From Chrysopilus asiliformis (lineage: Eukaryota; Arthropoda; Insecta; Diptera; Rhagionidae), in contig OZ035962.1 in NCBI GenBank assembly GCA_964034945.1, positions 13,945,388 to 14,009,387 on the forward strand: a DNA stretch of 64,000 nucleotides, given 5' to 3'. The notes beneath the pieces are model-generated. The model made no database searches. It was given only the letters and a program-made list of their open reading frames with translations, and was not told where the DNA came from. Made by a program: the position numbers and the translations under genes. The first letter of the stretch is position 1. Each line of letters begins with the position of its first letter. Below are positions 33,955 to 44,227 of the stretch, in pieces.

Positions 33955-34820
33955 ATAAATTCAAGAAAAAATCGCAGACGTCTAAGCAGGCCGATTATAA
34001 ATTTTCGATAAAGATTTATTTCTCTTTTTAGGAATTCCATAACTTTTTAACCAAAACTAAAATTATTCTTTAAAGCGGATTTACAATGAAGCAGCAACGC
34101 CAACAGCAACAGCAACGTCACGGAGAAAGTGTTTTGATTGGTCGAGAATCGACTCTTTGATGTCAGATTTTCAGAGAGATATTTTGCTGCCGATTCATTT
34201 CTAATCCTAAATTTGAGCAACAACGCTAAGCAGCAACGTTGATAGCTAGTTTTTGTTGGTTATGTATACACGTGATTGACATTTTTGGAACGAATTTGGT
34301 GGCGAATTTTGTGTTTAAAATGAAGTTTAAGATTGTTAATTAATAAAAATTTAATTTAGGTAATCATAAAAGAAAGATTAATCCCCAAAAAACTTCTAAC
34401 AATTCGGGAACGTCAATTTTTGCTGTTGCTGTTGCTGCTTCATTGTAATTCATCCGACAGCATTTCTCTTTTTGTCGTCGCTCTTTACGTCGACGTTGCT
34501 GTTGCTGTTGGCGTTGCTGCTTCATTGTAAATCAGCCTTTAGTCGAGAAGAATAAAATTAGTATCGATCGGAGCAGCATTTCTATCAGAAAATTTTAAAA
34601 ATCAAAAAATTGCATTCTTTTATATATGTAAGTTACATCCAGATGTGAGACCTGAGAATTACACCTCGCGAGGTTTATTTGTGAGAGTGACACCAAAAAA
34701 AGTCTCACCCGGAAATTGTCACTTTAGTCAATAGCAAGTGATGCCATCTTACATATGCGATTCTACTCCCGAGTTTAGGATCGGTCGAAAACAATCTGCT
34801 CGTTCGAATTGTGACCCAAA
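33955..34820. repeat. Dispersed repeat U, copy 2 (split by a MITE)
   Basis: Same blocks as 30335-30790, but interrupted at 34071 by the 467-bp MITE and resuming at 34540 (gtcgagaa.aa.a.ttagta.cgatc). Both copies are on the same strand, and each lies upstream of one of the paired genes 32799 and 35820. Confidence 0.85.
34073..34539. mobile_element. MITE, 467 bp, TA-flanked, GCAACA-rich ends
   Basis: Inverted ends of about 48 bp (gatttacaatgaagcagcaa, then gccaacagcaacagcaacgtc-type continuation), almost perfect except the outermost bases, lie inside TA at 34071-34072 and 34540-34541. A third partial copy of the end motif occurs near 34423. It is nested inside repeat U. No coding potential. 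Confidence 0.9.
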
Positions 34821-34824
34821 AGTG

Positions 34825-35640
34825 TCCATTTCCGGATGACAACTCTTTATGTGTGTGTTTCAGTACAAATCAAAAAAAAAATTCATGAAAATTGTAGTTT
34901 TCTATCAACTTTTGCAAAAGTAACGGTAGCTATAATGGCTACTGACCATATAATTTTTTTAAAAACATATAGTTTTTCGAAAAGATAAAATAATAGAACA
35001 AAATTTAGAGGATATTAATTTTTCTACATTTTTTGTTTTAACGGTTTTTTGTGTGTCTAACGGTTCTCAAAAGTATTGAAAAGATTAAATTTTTTGAAAA
35101 TCCGTCGAAAATTATGGCTTTTATGAAAAAACGCATGTAACATATAACAAAATTTAAAGGAGATAAAATTTTCCACATTTTTTTCTTTAACGGTCTTTAC
35201 GTATCTCTAAAGATTTATCAACATATTTAAAAAAAAAAGTCTTTTGAAAATTTCTCGGAAACTTTGCGCTTTTGCTGCAATAGTTTTTCCGTATTTTTAA
35301 CGGTTTTTGAGATATTTGAAAAAAAAAGATTGGCTTTTAGATATGTTTTCCGAAACTAAAAAAGAGGAAAATTTTGTGTTGTTCACTACACAATATTTAT
35401 TACAATATTTTAATGTCACATTCATAAAATTATAATCCAGGAGTATTTATTAAAGTATAAACAAATTTACTGCTCCGAATGAAGCTTGCATCAAATTTGT
35501 CTTTCTGCAATGCACTGTTTTTAAAAATTTTGAACTTCTGAAGATATTTCCTTTAAATTCGAGTGGTAAAATCACGCCTTAATCATGCCAGACAGATTTC
35601 ACGATAGTTGCAAAAAAATATAAACAAATGATAAACATAG
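34825..35640. other. Intergenic DNA with degenerate repeats
   Basis: Between 34960 and 35350 three or so degenerate units of about 120 bp share ttttaacggt, ttttgaaaat and cgaaa.tt. No gene. Confidence 0.5.
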
Positions 35641-35642
35641 CG

Positions 35643-35790
35643 AATTGGGGAATAACAAAAACAAGTGTGTATTAATCATATTTCCTCTCCAAATTCATGT
35701 GATATGATATCAACAGCGTGACATCTTCTAATATCGCTCTTCAAAATATTGTATAAAAAGCGCGATTTTCACCAATTTAAAATCAGTTTC
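35643..35790 (+). promoter_or_regulatory. Promoter of G12-like gene at 35820
   Basis: TATAAAA at 35752-35758 and an initiator atCAGTTtc with its A at 35785; the TATA-to-initiator distance matches that before the gene at 32799. The upstream block ttggggaataacaaaaac..attaatcat at 35646-35682 is shared with that gene. Confidence 0.75.
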
Positions 35791-35819
35791 TCTTAAGAAT
35801 TCGACAAAAACTGTGAAAA

Positions 35820-36386
35820 ATGAAAGTCTTCATTGCATTATTCGCCATTGTTGCTGTTGCATCAGCAGGCTCAACAAAATCATTGGTACAGGATTTTGAA
35901 GATATTGTTAAATTGATTCCAGTTGACAAAATCGAAGAAATCGTGAATAGATACGCTGAACATGACGATGATGTACGTGAGATTTTCAAATATTTCGCAT
36001 CACCCGAATATCAGCATGTCGTCCAAGCTATCATCGAAGTTCCGGAAGTAAAAGCGATTATTGATTTCATAACACAACATTTCGACGTCGAGCTGGACGT
36101 AATTTCCGGTCGTACACGATCAAGTATTGGAGGATGGAAATCTTTCCTTAACGAGGTCTTAGCAGCTTATCCAGTCGACAAAATCAAGGCAATGGTCATT
36201 GAAAAAGTCCAGGAAGGTGGCATTTTCAGTCAATACTACCGGTTGATGCAAAAATCTTTTGATGTCATCGTGGACAAACTTACTCAGTTACCAGAAGTCC
36301 TAGAGATGAACAAATATTTAACCAGTCTCGGAGTTGATGTTGACTATTTGGTCAAAATTGATAGAATCTTTTATTCATGGGCTTAA
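35820..36386 (+). CDS. Insect allergen-related / G12-like secreted protein 3
   Basis: 188 residues with signal peptide MKVFIALFAIVAVASAGS. Landmarks: KSLVQDFEDIVKLIPVDKIE, YAEHDDDVREIFKYFASPEY, VPEVKAIIDFITQHF, IGGWKSFLNEVL, IEKVQEGGIFSQYY, LTQLPEVLEMNKYL, LGVDVDYLV and a terminal FYSWA. A paralogue of the gene at 32799, with the same length and long identical stretches, and related to that at 28870. Single-exon coding region. Poly(A) signal at 36473. Predicted secreted, all-helical gut protein; lipid binding is inferred from Bla g 1. Confidence 0.94.
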   Translation: MKVFIALFAIVAVASAGSTKSLVQDFEDIVKLIPVDKIEEIVNRYAEHDDDVREIFKYFASPEYQHVVQAIIEVPEVKAIIDFITQHFDVELDVISGRTRSSIGGWKSFLNEVLAAYPVDKIKAMVIEKVQEGGIFSQYYRLMQKSFDVIVDKLTQLPEVLEMNKYLTSLGVDVDYLVKIDRIFYSWA

Positions 36387-36472
36387 AAGGGCGAACATGT
36401 CTTAGGAATAAGAATTTCACATAAAAATGTAAAATTTATAATAACGGGCACCAAGTTTACCATTTGATGTGA

Positions 36473-36478
36473 AATAAA
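36473..36478 (+). terminator. Poly(A) signal of gene at 35820
   Basis: AATAAA 87 bases after the stop. Confidence 0.6.
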
Positions 36479-36670
36479 TTATTTTCCAATCAACTGATAA
36501 AATCTTTTAATTTTTAGTATTTAACAGTCTTGAAACAATTTTAATTGTAGAAAAAAGAGGCTTTTTATTGCAAGTTTCAGCACTGCAGTAAAAATATGAA
36601 ACTTTTTTAATCAACATTTTTTGTTTGATTCAAAAAATACCAGATCTGATTAACACAAAACTGATCAACT

Positions 36671-36788
36671 GACTGACAGACCGACAGACAGACCGACAGA
36701 CAGACCGACAGACAGACCGACAGACAGACCGACAGACAGACCGACAGACAGACCGACAGACAGACCGACAAACAGACCGACAGACAGA
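36671..36788. repeat. GACAGACC tandem array
   Basis: About fifteen 8-bp units, almost perfect, followed by the conserved tail shared with 991-1250 (cggacatcctcat...tctgcccccg). A minus-strand frame through it reads as CRSV repeats and is an artefact of the array. Confidence 0.95.
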
Positions 36789-37270
36789 TGCACGGACATC
36801 CTCATCGTTTTGCCTCAAACTGATTTCGTACTGATCAGAAACTTTTTATCTGCCCCCGTTCTAGATGTAGACTCCGTCATTAATACAATGCTTTCCTTCT
36901 ATAGCAGAAGAAAGTAAAAATCATATTGGAAGATTTTTATATTACCGCATGATTTTGGGCGATGAATTTCAAATTTGCGTTAAATTTCGCATACAGCCGG
37001 GGTTTGTATTACGATGTTCGCAAAACTCACTTTCTTCGACAAATGGCACGAAAAAAATTTCCTACAAAATTTTCCACAATCAAGGACCATTCCCGAAAAT
37101 TACTAAAAAAACCCTTTTTGCAGAATTTTGGCCTTGGAAATTACAATAACAATTATAGCGAATCTGTGGCTCTAAAAAATGACCCAAAATTTTTGTTTCT
37201 TGTAAATTGACTTTAAAAAAGGAAATTGAAGGCATAGAGGTTCACATGGGGCTACGCTTCTCGCACAACT
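36789..37270. other. Tail of dispersed repeat, then AT-rich DNA
   Basis: 36789-36905 matches the unique tail of the repeat at 991-1250. The remainder has overlapping short frames with no recognisable domain. Confidence 0.5.
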
Positions 37271-37273
37271 CTA

Positions 37274-37420
37274 AAGCCCAATTCAGACTAACGATTCCGA
37301 TTACGTTTGAGGTTTCTCGACACTTGAGATCAAAGCAATACGAAAATGAAAGCTTTGACCTCATTGGTAGAAGAAACTCCATCGTAATCGTAATCGCAAT
37401 CGTTAGCCTGAATTGGGCTT
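37274..37420. mobile_element. MITE-a, 147 bp, TA-flanked
   Basis: Inverted ends of about 32 bp (aagcccaattcagactaacg on the left, two mismatches on the right) lie inside TA at 37272-37273 and 37421-37422. The right TA is shared with the next element. Confidence 0.88.
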
Positions 37421-37422
37421 TA

Positions 37423-37613
37423 AGCCGGCCATACATTATGAGACTTGTTCTAAAACCATGTTGTACAACTTGTTGTGGCGGAGGCAAAATCAACAGGGTT
37501 TCAACAGGGTTTGTCGAACATAAAATTTGGTACTACAACCGTCCCACACACGATCCAACATTGCCTACAACCGGACCAAGTTGTACAACAAGTCTCATAA
37601 TGTATGGCCCCCT
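37423..37613. mobile_element. MITE-b, 191 bp, abutting MITE-a
   Basis: Inverted ends share ggccatacattatgagactt plus gtt. They lie inside TA at 37421-37422 and 37614-37615. The interior carries gttgtacaac.tg motifs in both orientations. No gene. Confidence 0.85.
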
Positions 37614-37632
37614 TAAAGCTTCAATTATACTA

Positions 37633-38395
37633 GGGCCTATGTTACACACGGTAACTTTAAACCGATACAAAATACAAAAAGTTGCTCGTTTGTGCTATAG
37701 ATTGTGTCTACATTTGGATTCACTTTGAGGCGGCACGTCTTTCCTCATTTTGTTGCCGTGTGCACACGGTTCGCCTTTTTCATTCGCTACGTCTTTCGCC
37801 TTTTTGACGTTCAAGACATTGAGATGAAAATAACCTCAAAATTTAACCGAGTTGTGAAATGATTGCAGTGAAATTTGTTAAATTTAATGAAAATATGGAT
37901 CATATATGGATCATATAATAATTGCAGTAACAAGTTTATTATATGCTTCATTAGCAACGGCTCTATTTTTGTGCCAATCTGAAGAAGAAAACTCCGAATT
38001 TTCAGATGCGCACGACTCCACAGCAAACAACGAAATGACCAATAAAAGCAAAACGAGACACAAACCGGTTTTCGACCGATAAGTTCGCTCTTTTTGGTTT
38101 CCCTCCCCACTGCGTCCCTCACCCTTACGAATGACGTGCCGCCCCAAAGTGAGTCTCAATGTAAACACAATCATACGCGGAGACAAGTTGCCGGAGACTT
38201 CTAAATTATTACTTAGTGAGTGTTTCATGTGTGTGTGAAGAACGAACCCGTTCTTTGTGATTTTGTGCTTGTGTGCGTATTTTGTCGCCTTGTTTCTACT
38301 TTCGGAACTGGCGACATTAGCCACCAATTCCCTCACTTCTCGTGCCTATACTTAAGAAAAGTCGCCGCTTAAAGTTGCCTTGTGTAACATAGGCC
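37633..38395. mobile_element. MITE-c, 763 bp, TA-flanked
   Basis: Inverted ends share cctatgttacaca.gg.aac plus ttta, with a few differences. They lie inside TA at 37631-37632 and 38396-38397. The interior has GC-richer segments with further inverted motifs (ggcggcacgtctttc at 37731 and gacgtgccgcc at 38132). Frames inside, including a 141-codon minus-strand one, have no recognisable transposase motif. Confidence 0.8.
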
Positions 38396-38397
38396 TA

Positions 38398-39975
38398 GGG
38401 GCTGTGCCTCGAAACTGCAGTTCATCCCCCTCCCCACAATGGGAAATAGGATTTTTTTTTGATCAGAAGCATCAAGTTTCGGTTTAAAGAATCCAGTGTT
38501 GAACTTTCCTCAGACTAACACATTAAATCTCGGTTAGTGCCTTAAATTCGAAGGATTCGAACATGAAGGCAATTCATTTGTGGTTATGGGGCATTTGGTA
38601 TTTGAACAAAATGAGTTTCGAAAGAAACAAAAAAAAAGAAAGTAAAATATTTCAATGCGACCTTTAGACCGGAATTTTTGAAAGAAAAATACGAAAAGTC
38701 CCAAAGTTCGAGATGATTAAATAAAATTTATATTTTTTCCCAAAAACAAAAACAAAAAAAACAGAATAACTCTCTACCCCTTGATCAGTACCTTAAAATT
38801 TCCAAGCACACAAAAATATATCTTTTTCTGCATAGCGCAGGAAGTCAGGTTCAGTTTTTGTCCAGATCGTTGCTTTATCTTCGCACGGCCTTGCCACCCG
38901 AAAATGTTTGGCGACCCACAGAAAATCGCAACCTATCGGTTGGGACACAATTCACTATAAAAAAAAACTCAGATACCAAAAAATTAACTAATTTTCAAAC
39001 TAATTTAACAAACGCAATTATTTCATTAGATACAAAAACACTTACAACTATGATCTCAACGTCTATTGAAAAACAATTAATTAAAACATGACCAATTTTT
39101 GTTTACAAAATATCTGCGAAAACTATCAATTAGGCTAACATAAAAAGGCATTTTTCAGGCTAAGTATTTTCTTCGCAAAAACCAACTTTCAATTTTCCAT
39201 AGAGCAATAGACGATAAAAAAACATAATTCTATTTTCGCAATGATAACAAGCAGACAACCTTTTGTTTTGATCAATTTGGAAATCATACAATTTCATTAA
39301 GACGTGAGTCAAAAAATCTCGAACGAAACCAAATCTTTTACTATTTTTCTTATCGAGAATTGATTTTTTTTTTACCAAATTTTCGATAACAATGTAAATC
39401 AAGTGAAAAGAAAATTTATTAGTCACCGCTGGCAGAAAAAAAAACGAGAAACGAAAGATTGATTAGAGTATATGCCATAATATGGTTTTTCGGCTTTACC
39501 CCCCTTCTCCGTTCGCACTTCGGCTTCCATATTATCCTTAAGTATGTCCCACAATAACGCGCTATGCGGCGCGGCGTGGCGCGCTGAGGTTAGTTCGGCA
39601 TGATGACAGCCGCTGTCATTGCCTAAACCCCAATTACACGATGCGAATGCGGTACGGTGACAGCTCAATCTGTGTTCCCATAACCTACAAATCGCAGTGA
39701 ATTTGAAGATTATTAATTTTTCGGTTTTATTTTCCGTTTCGAATACGTTTTTAAAATAATTTTCCATCTTTCCGCTTGACAAAAACATTTACTACTATTT
39801 ACATTCAGAAAATGTAAACAACTGTTTGGAGATGCCAGACAAAATGTACCGAGCTTCCTGAATATTTTCAAATTAAGATATCCAAAGTAAAAAAAAAGCT
39901 TTTGAAAGATTCCAATTTTATATAATCTACTAAACTTTAATACATAATAGTTTTTTTATAAATATTCAGTACTAA
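38398..39975. other. Intergenic DNA, no gene seen
   Basis: AT-rich apart from a GC-rich patch at 39540-39660 (gcggcgcggcgtggcgcgc and a gacagccgctgtc palindrome), which resembles the end of an unclassified transposon. Short frames lack support. Confidence 0.45.
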
Positions 39976-39981
39976 TTTAAA

Positions 39982-40572
39982 TTACTTCCATCCAAAGATC
40001 TTGCGAATTTCATTAAGGAAGCCATCGACATTCACTCCCATAGCCCGTAAATTTGCTGTGTACTTAACGACTTCAGGAAGTTTCGCTGCCTCCAGAAAAA
40101 CGCTTCGCATATTCTTTATCTTGTAATATAATTCAGCAAAGTCTCCACCTTGAGCAATTTTATCAACTGCCAAACTGTGTATTTTATCAAAGGGGATCAA
40201 CTGGAATACTTCCTCGACGAATCCTTTCCAGCCGGGTTTCAGTGAAGAGAATGTCGCCTGTGATAATTCAGTGTCATTTTCTACTGAATCATCATTCGAA
40301 TGCTCATAGATCCATTGGAGAAGTTCTTGGATTTCAGGAATAGTTACTACTCGAAATCTCGCTGAAAAATAATCCATTCCAGTCATGTAGTACAGAATAT
40401 CCTTCACTTCAGCATCATTTTGGAGATACTCTTGTACCAAAGCTTGAATTTCTTCGACAGGAATTAAATTTTTGATACCCTCAAAGTCCTGCGTGAGGCT
40501 ACGATGTTTGCCAGGAATTGATGCTCCTTGGACCAAACACAGAGCAGCAAGAAAGACAGCAACGAACTTCAT
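39982..40572 (-). CDS. Insect allergen-related / G12-like secreted protein 4
   Basis: 196 residues, inverted relative to most of the array. Signal peptide MKFVAVFLAALCLVQGAS. Landmarks: HRSLTQDFEGIKNLIPVEEI, VQEYLQNDAEVKDILYYM, IPEIQELLQWIYEHS, an acidic insert (SNDDSVENDTE), PGWKGFVEEVF, DKIAQGGDFAELYYKI, AAKLPEVVKY, MGVNVDGFL and a terminal IFGWK. The 5' leader has an intron at 40586-40641 (donor CAG/GTAAAT, acceptor TTTTATAG) ending 13 bases before the ATG. A TATA box lies at 40696-40702. No canonical AATAAA follows closely. Predicted secreted gut protein. Confidence 0.92.
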   Translation of the reverse strand: MKFVAVFLAALCLVQGASIPGKHRSLTQDFEGIKNLIPVEEIQALVQEYLQNDAEVKDILYYMTGMDYFSARFRVVTIPEIQELLQWIYEHSNDDSVENDTELSQATFSSLKPGWKGFVEEVFQLIPFDKIHSLAVDKIAQGGDFAELYYKIKNMRSVFLEAAKLPEVVKYTANLRAMGVNVDGFLNEIRKIFGWK

Positions 40573-40585
40573 TGTGAATTATTTT

Positions 40586-40641
40586 CTATAAAAAATTACA
40601 TTTAATCAAATTGTCAGAATTTAAAAAAAAAAGTCATTTAC
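40586..40641 (-). other. 5'-UTR intron of gene at 40572
   Basis: 56-nt intron with GTAAAT donor, pyrimidine-rich tract and TATAG acceptor on the minus strand. The exonic flanks match the usual AG/GT pattern. Confidence 0.6.
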
Positions 40642-40695
40642 CTGTACTGTACGAAACTGAACGAAATTTGAACTCCATTCACAAAATATTGCCGA

Positions 40696-40702
40696 TTTTA
40701 TA
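40696..40702 (-). promoter_or_regulatory. TATA box of gene at 40572
   Basis: TATAAAA on the minus strand, about 30 bases before the CAGTTTC-type initiator at about 40660. Confidence 0.65.
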
Positions 40703-40709
40703 GTTGCAA

Positions 40710-41855
40710 ATTTTCAAATTATCTTTACTTGATTAGATTACGAAAATATCGAAATAGAGATTAATTTTTGATTCTTTTCATATGACGCTTAAAATTTAAG
40801 CCTTGTCAATCATCACACGACAAACAAAAAAAGGTAAACTTTAAACTTTGCTTTAATTCCGGAAGAGCCTTCACATTAATGAGTAGATTCTATCATTGAT
40901 TTCTAGATTAAAAGTTTATAATCAATTTTTTACATATGCTAAAAGTATAAAATTGATAAATGCAATTTTTATTACCTTATATGATGTGCTTTAAAATTTA
41001 AACATACATTTTCACGGCAAAAAATCGATAAGTTTACGTTTCTTTTAAATAATTATTTCTGTGGAGATATTTTTTTAAAATGTTTGTGGATTAACATTTC
41101 AAACATATTTTCCTCAATATGGAGAAACTAAACTGTTTATTGTTCTATTAGAAAATTAATTTAATAATACATTAAATTTAGCTCAGTTCCAAGAAGCAAA
41201 AAAGATCGTAAAGTGGTTGTCGCAACCACACAGTCACGAAACTTTATTACCTTTTTTCATGACCTTTTGTGCTGCTTGGGGTAGCTATTTGGATTTTCAT
41301 CATAAGGCATCAAAAAAAGTACCTCAAAAGCACTCACTTATCTAATCAAATAATACTATTATGTAAACAATAATAACAAATAAATAATAAAGAAAACCTC
41401 AAATTGATTAGGCGATTTTATATAATAATTATTTGTGTTGTCTCGAAACTTTTCCAACATGTTTGTCTAAAATTAACCAACATTGTAGCAACATTGTCAG
41501 ATTTAGACTACTTATAGGTGCATTTTAAAATAATATAATCTGAAAAACATCAGAAAAGTTACAATTGTCAGGGGCCAATCGTCAAATACTCTATATGATG
41601 ACAGGCAAAATGCTTATTTAAAAAAATCCATTTATAAAGGAGAAGGGGAAATCATTTTTTAACCCTTTTCTTGACCGTCGGTACTTTTAAGTACCACTAA
41701 CTTTAAATCTTTATATTTTTTGCTTATCCAATAGTATCAACATTCTATATATTTCGATATACTTCTTTATACCACAGGCGTAAATACCACCTCTCCATAA
41801 AATTAGTTTGTCTTTTTTTTTTAAATGCTTTCTGGAGCCATTTTCAATAAAAAAA
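40710..41855. other. AT-rich intergenic DNA, no gene seen
   Basis: No supported frames. A segment at 41480-41880 contains T-runs leading into repeat family R. Confidence 0.5.
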
Positions 41856-41859
41856 AGTC

Positions 41860-42185
41860 ATAGTTATTGTTTTATTGTTGTTCACTTCCTGGTCCACAAA
41901 GGGTTAAACACATTTCGTTATTATAAATTTGACGATTATGTGCACCGTTTTCTAGAAAATAGTAAAAAAGTATTCAAATTAAAGTCCTTAGCTCAATCCT
42001 TTCGGTATTTCAAGTCTCTACTAGTTCGATTCTAACGAAAGGTTTGGTGTTCACGGGCAGACGGGCAGACAGACAAGCGGAAATCAAAATCTTTTGATAC
42101 ACCAAACACCCTGGAGTGGTTCATTTTTGTGTCTGACGATTGGTTCCATGCGTTACAAACGGTTCAGTGAATCTAATATACTCCG
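41860..42185. repeat. Dispersed repeat family R, second copy
   Basis: Contains ggtgttcacgggcagac, ggaaatcaaaatcttttg, accctgga.tggttcattttt and gtgtctgacgat, matching the copy ending near 28260. Confidence 0.7.
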
Positions 42186-42289
42186 GTATTATTTACCTTT
42201 ATATGTAAAATCCAAATACCACTCACTCAACACAATATCTCTCGAACCACTAAACCAATTTCCATGAAATTTTTCACACAGATTCGTAT

Positions 42290-43030
42290 TACCTTATAGG
42301 CGCTCGCTAAGAAACGTTTTTTACAAAAGTCGAAACGGAAGGTCCTGTAAGGGTAACGCCAAAATCTTTTTTTTTCTATTTTTTATCGGAAAAATGGGCC
42401 TTAGGGGATTTTCGGCATCGTTGATCACAAATCTGTTGTTGGAATTTCAAAATTATATACGAGAAGTCCTGTAAGAATAACGCAAATATCCTTTTTATCG
42501 TTCTTCCTAAAAAAAAACGGGCATTCGGAGGTTGTTAGGGGTCGGTGATCACGAATCGGATGTTAACGTTTCATAATTCGAAACGGAAGGTGCTGCAAGG
42601 ATAACTCAAATATGCTTTTTCCCATTTTTTCTACAACAAAATGGAACTAGATGGTTTTCTGGACGATCAGATTCGTTAGAATTTCGAAATAAGAATGTAA
42701 GGATAACGTCCAATTCGAAAAAAGAATGTAGGAGTTCCTCCAATTTGCGGAAAAATTTCGTCTGGGTGTTTTCGGGGTCGCTGAGTTTGATTCTGGCATT
42801 AAGAAATCTATAAAAATAACGGAAGGTCCTAGAAAGATACCGTCATTATCCTTTTCCTCAAATTTTGCGGGAAAAACCTCATCTGGGTATTCTCGGGGTC
42901 GCTGAGTTTGACTTTGATATTAAGAAGTCTGCAAAGATAACGGAAGGTCCTGTAAGGATAACGTGATTATCTTTTTCCTCAAATTTTCCAGAAAAAATCC
43001 TCATTTTGCGGTTTTTGGATCAAAAAAATT
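42290..43030. repeat. Dispersed repeat family S, tandem degenerate units
   Basis: Five or more degenerate units of about 110 bp share cggaaggtcctgtaaggata, acg...tttttcc, a(a/t)ttttccggaaaaa and ttttcggggtcgctga. The same family occurs once near 31395-31640. No coding capacity. Confidence 0.75.
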
Positions 43031-43222
43031 TTTTTTTTCCTTTTCAGTGCATTTTTTTAAATACAAGCAGCTGTAGGGAATGAAAAAACATCGATTTTTT
43101 ACATTTTACCAATCCAAAACTTGTGGTATGTGCATTTTAAGGCAAACTCAGTTTAATCCGGACTTTCAATCACCCGGTCAGGGTCCGCTCTCAGCTAGTT
43201 CAGATTACCGGTACTTACTGCA

Positions 43223-43655
43223 GAAAAACCAACATTTGTCAAAATTGCATGACCGGAAAGTAATTTTTAAGATAACGAACCGGTTTTCCTATTTAACTAG
43301 CAGAAATGTTTCAAAGGAGCTCATGGATGATAAGAGAATGATTATCCCATAAAAATATTAAAGATATTGAAGAGATTCAAAACAATTATGAAAACAATTG
43401 GCACTTCATTAGACCAGTTTCAAGTCAAATGTTTTTATGATTCATAATTTTTTTTTTATAATACACGATCTTATTTATTCTAGGGGGTTGTCAATATTAA
43501 GAGAAATGGCCACTTCATTTGAGTGCAATTTCTTTTATATTTCTTGAATGGTCAAATAAACGCATAAAAAGTTTATAATTTAAAATATCGCAATTGATAT
43601 GGAGAAAATATTTTTAATTTGGTATAAATTGAGAGACGAAATATAATTTTCCTAT
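43223..43655 (+). repeat. Orphan copy of the promoter block of genes 47130/51105
   Basis: Matches 46573-47023 (with small indels) through gaccggaaagtaatttttaa, caaaggagctcatggatgat, ctagggggttgtcaa and the TATA region ggtataaattgagagacga (TATA at 43623). Similarity stops just after the TATA box. No leader exon, intron or coding part follows. It is a relic of a duplicated or deleted family member. Confidence 0.85.
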
Positions 43656-43659
43656 TGTT

Positions 43660-44145
43660 ATATGCAATTAAAAACTTTAAAACAAATGAAGCTTTTTGGT
43701 AAAATTCTATAAGTCCGATATGGCGAAAAGTGACTGAGTTCAAAAAAAAAGAAAGATTAAAAAAGTACTGGTCGGAAAAAGTGACTTTAGTCACTTTTAA
43801 AGTGACGTCTGGTCACCCTAACCCCAACTGAAAGAATATCAGTTCTATCTATGCGATTTTATCATACATTTTGAAAAAATTTCAACACAATATTTTCGTC
43901 TTCAGTCCCAAGGGCAAGATAACACCTTGTTATTATTTAATTTTAAATAAAAGAGGTAAAATTTGTAGCCTTTGTAACCTTTTTAGTTCAAAGTTTCAAA
44001 ATTAGTAGAACCACTTGAGCTTTTACTCGAACAATAACAATAAACTTTATATTTAAAACACTGAACTTCCGTAAAAGATAGACATTTCCAATAAATAATC
44101 AGTGGATAAGAACGCCTACTTCACGATAAGACTTTAGTTATCTAT
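43660..44145. other. AT-rich intergenic DNA
   Basis: 43770-43820 ends in ctggtcaccctaa, which reversed reads ttagggtgaccag, a phrase often found at hAT-type ends. No partner was found. No gene. Confidence 0.4.
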
Positions 44146-44150
44146 ACGAG

Positions 44151-44158
44151 TATAAATT
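44151..44158 (+). promoter_or_regulatory. TATA box of gene at 44228
   Basis: TATAAATT, 77 bases before the ATG, with a likely start near 44182 (aaaatCATAGT). Confidence 0.6.
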
Positions 44159-44227
44159 AATTGGAAATCTTGCCCAAAATCATAGTCTTGAAAACCCTCT
44201 AAACCAGAAGTCGAATTTAAAGGAAAA

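Noticed and set aside
36630..36818. Minus-strand frame of CRSV repeats
   Set aside because: It is a translation of the GACAGACC tandem array with no independent support.
37207..38336. Frames of 140-170 codons at 37.2-38.3 kb
   Set aside because: They run across the ends of three MITEs and their boundaries, so they cannot be single proteins. No transposase motif is present.
43080..43352. 90-codon plus-strand frame ending with the duplicated block
   Set aside because: It crosses the boundary between repeat S and the orphan promoter block. A similar ending at 46520-46708 arises from the same non-coding repeat.
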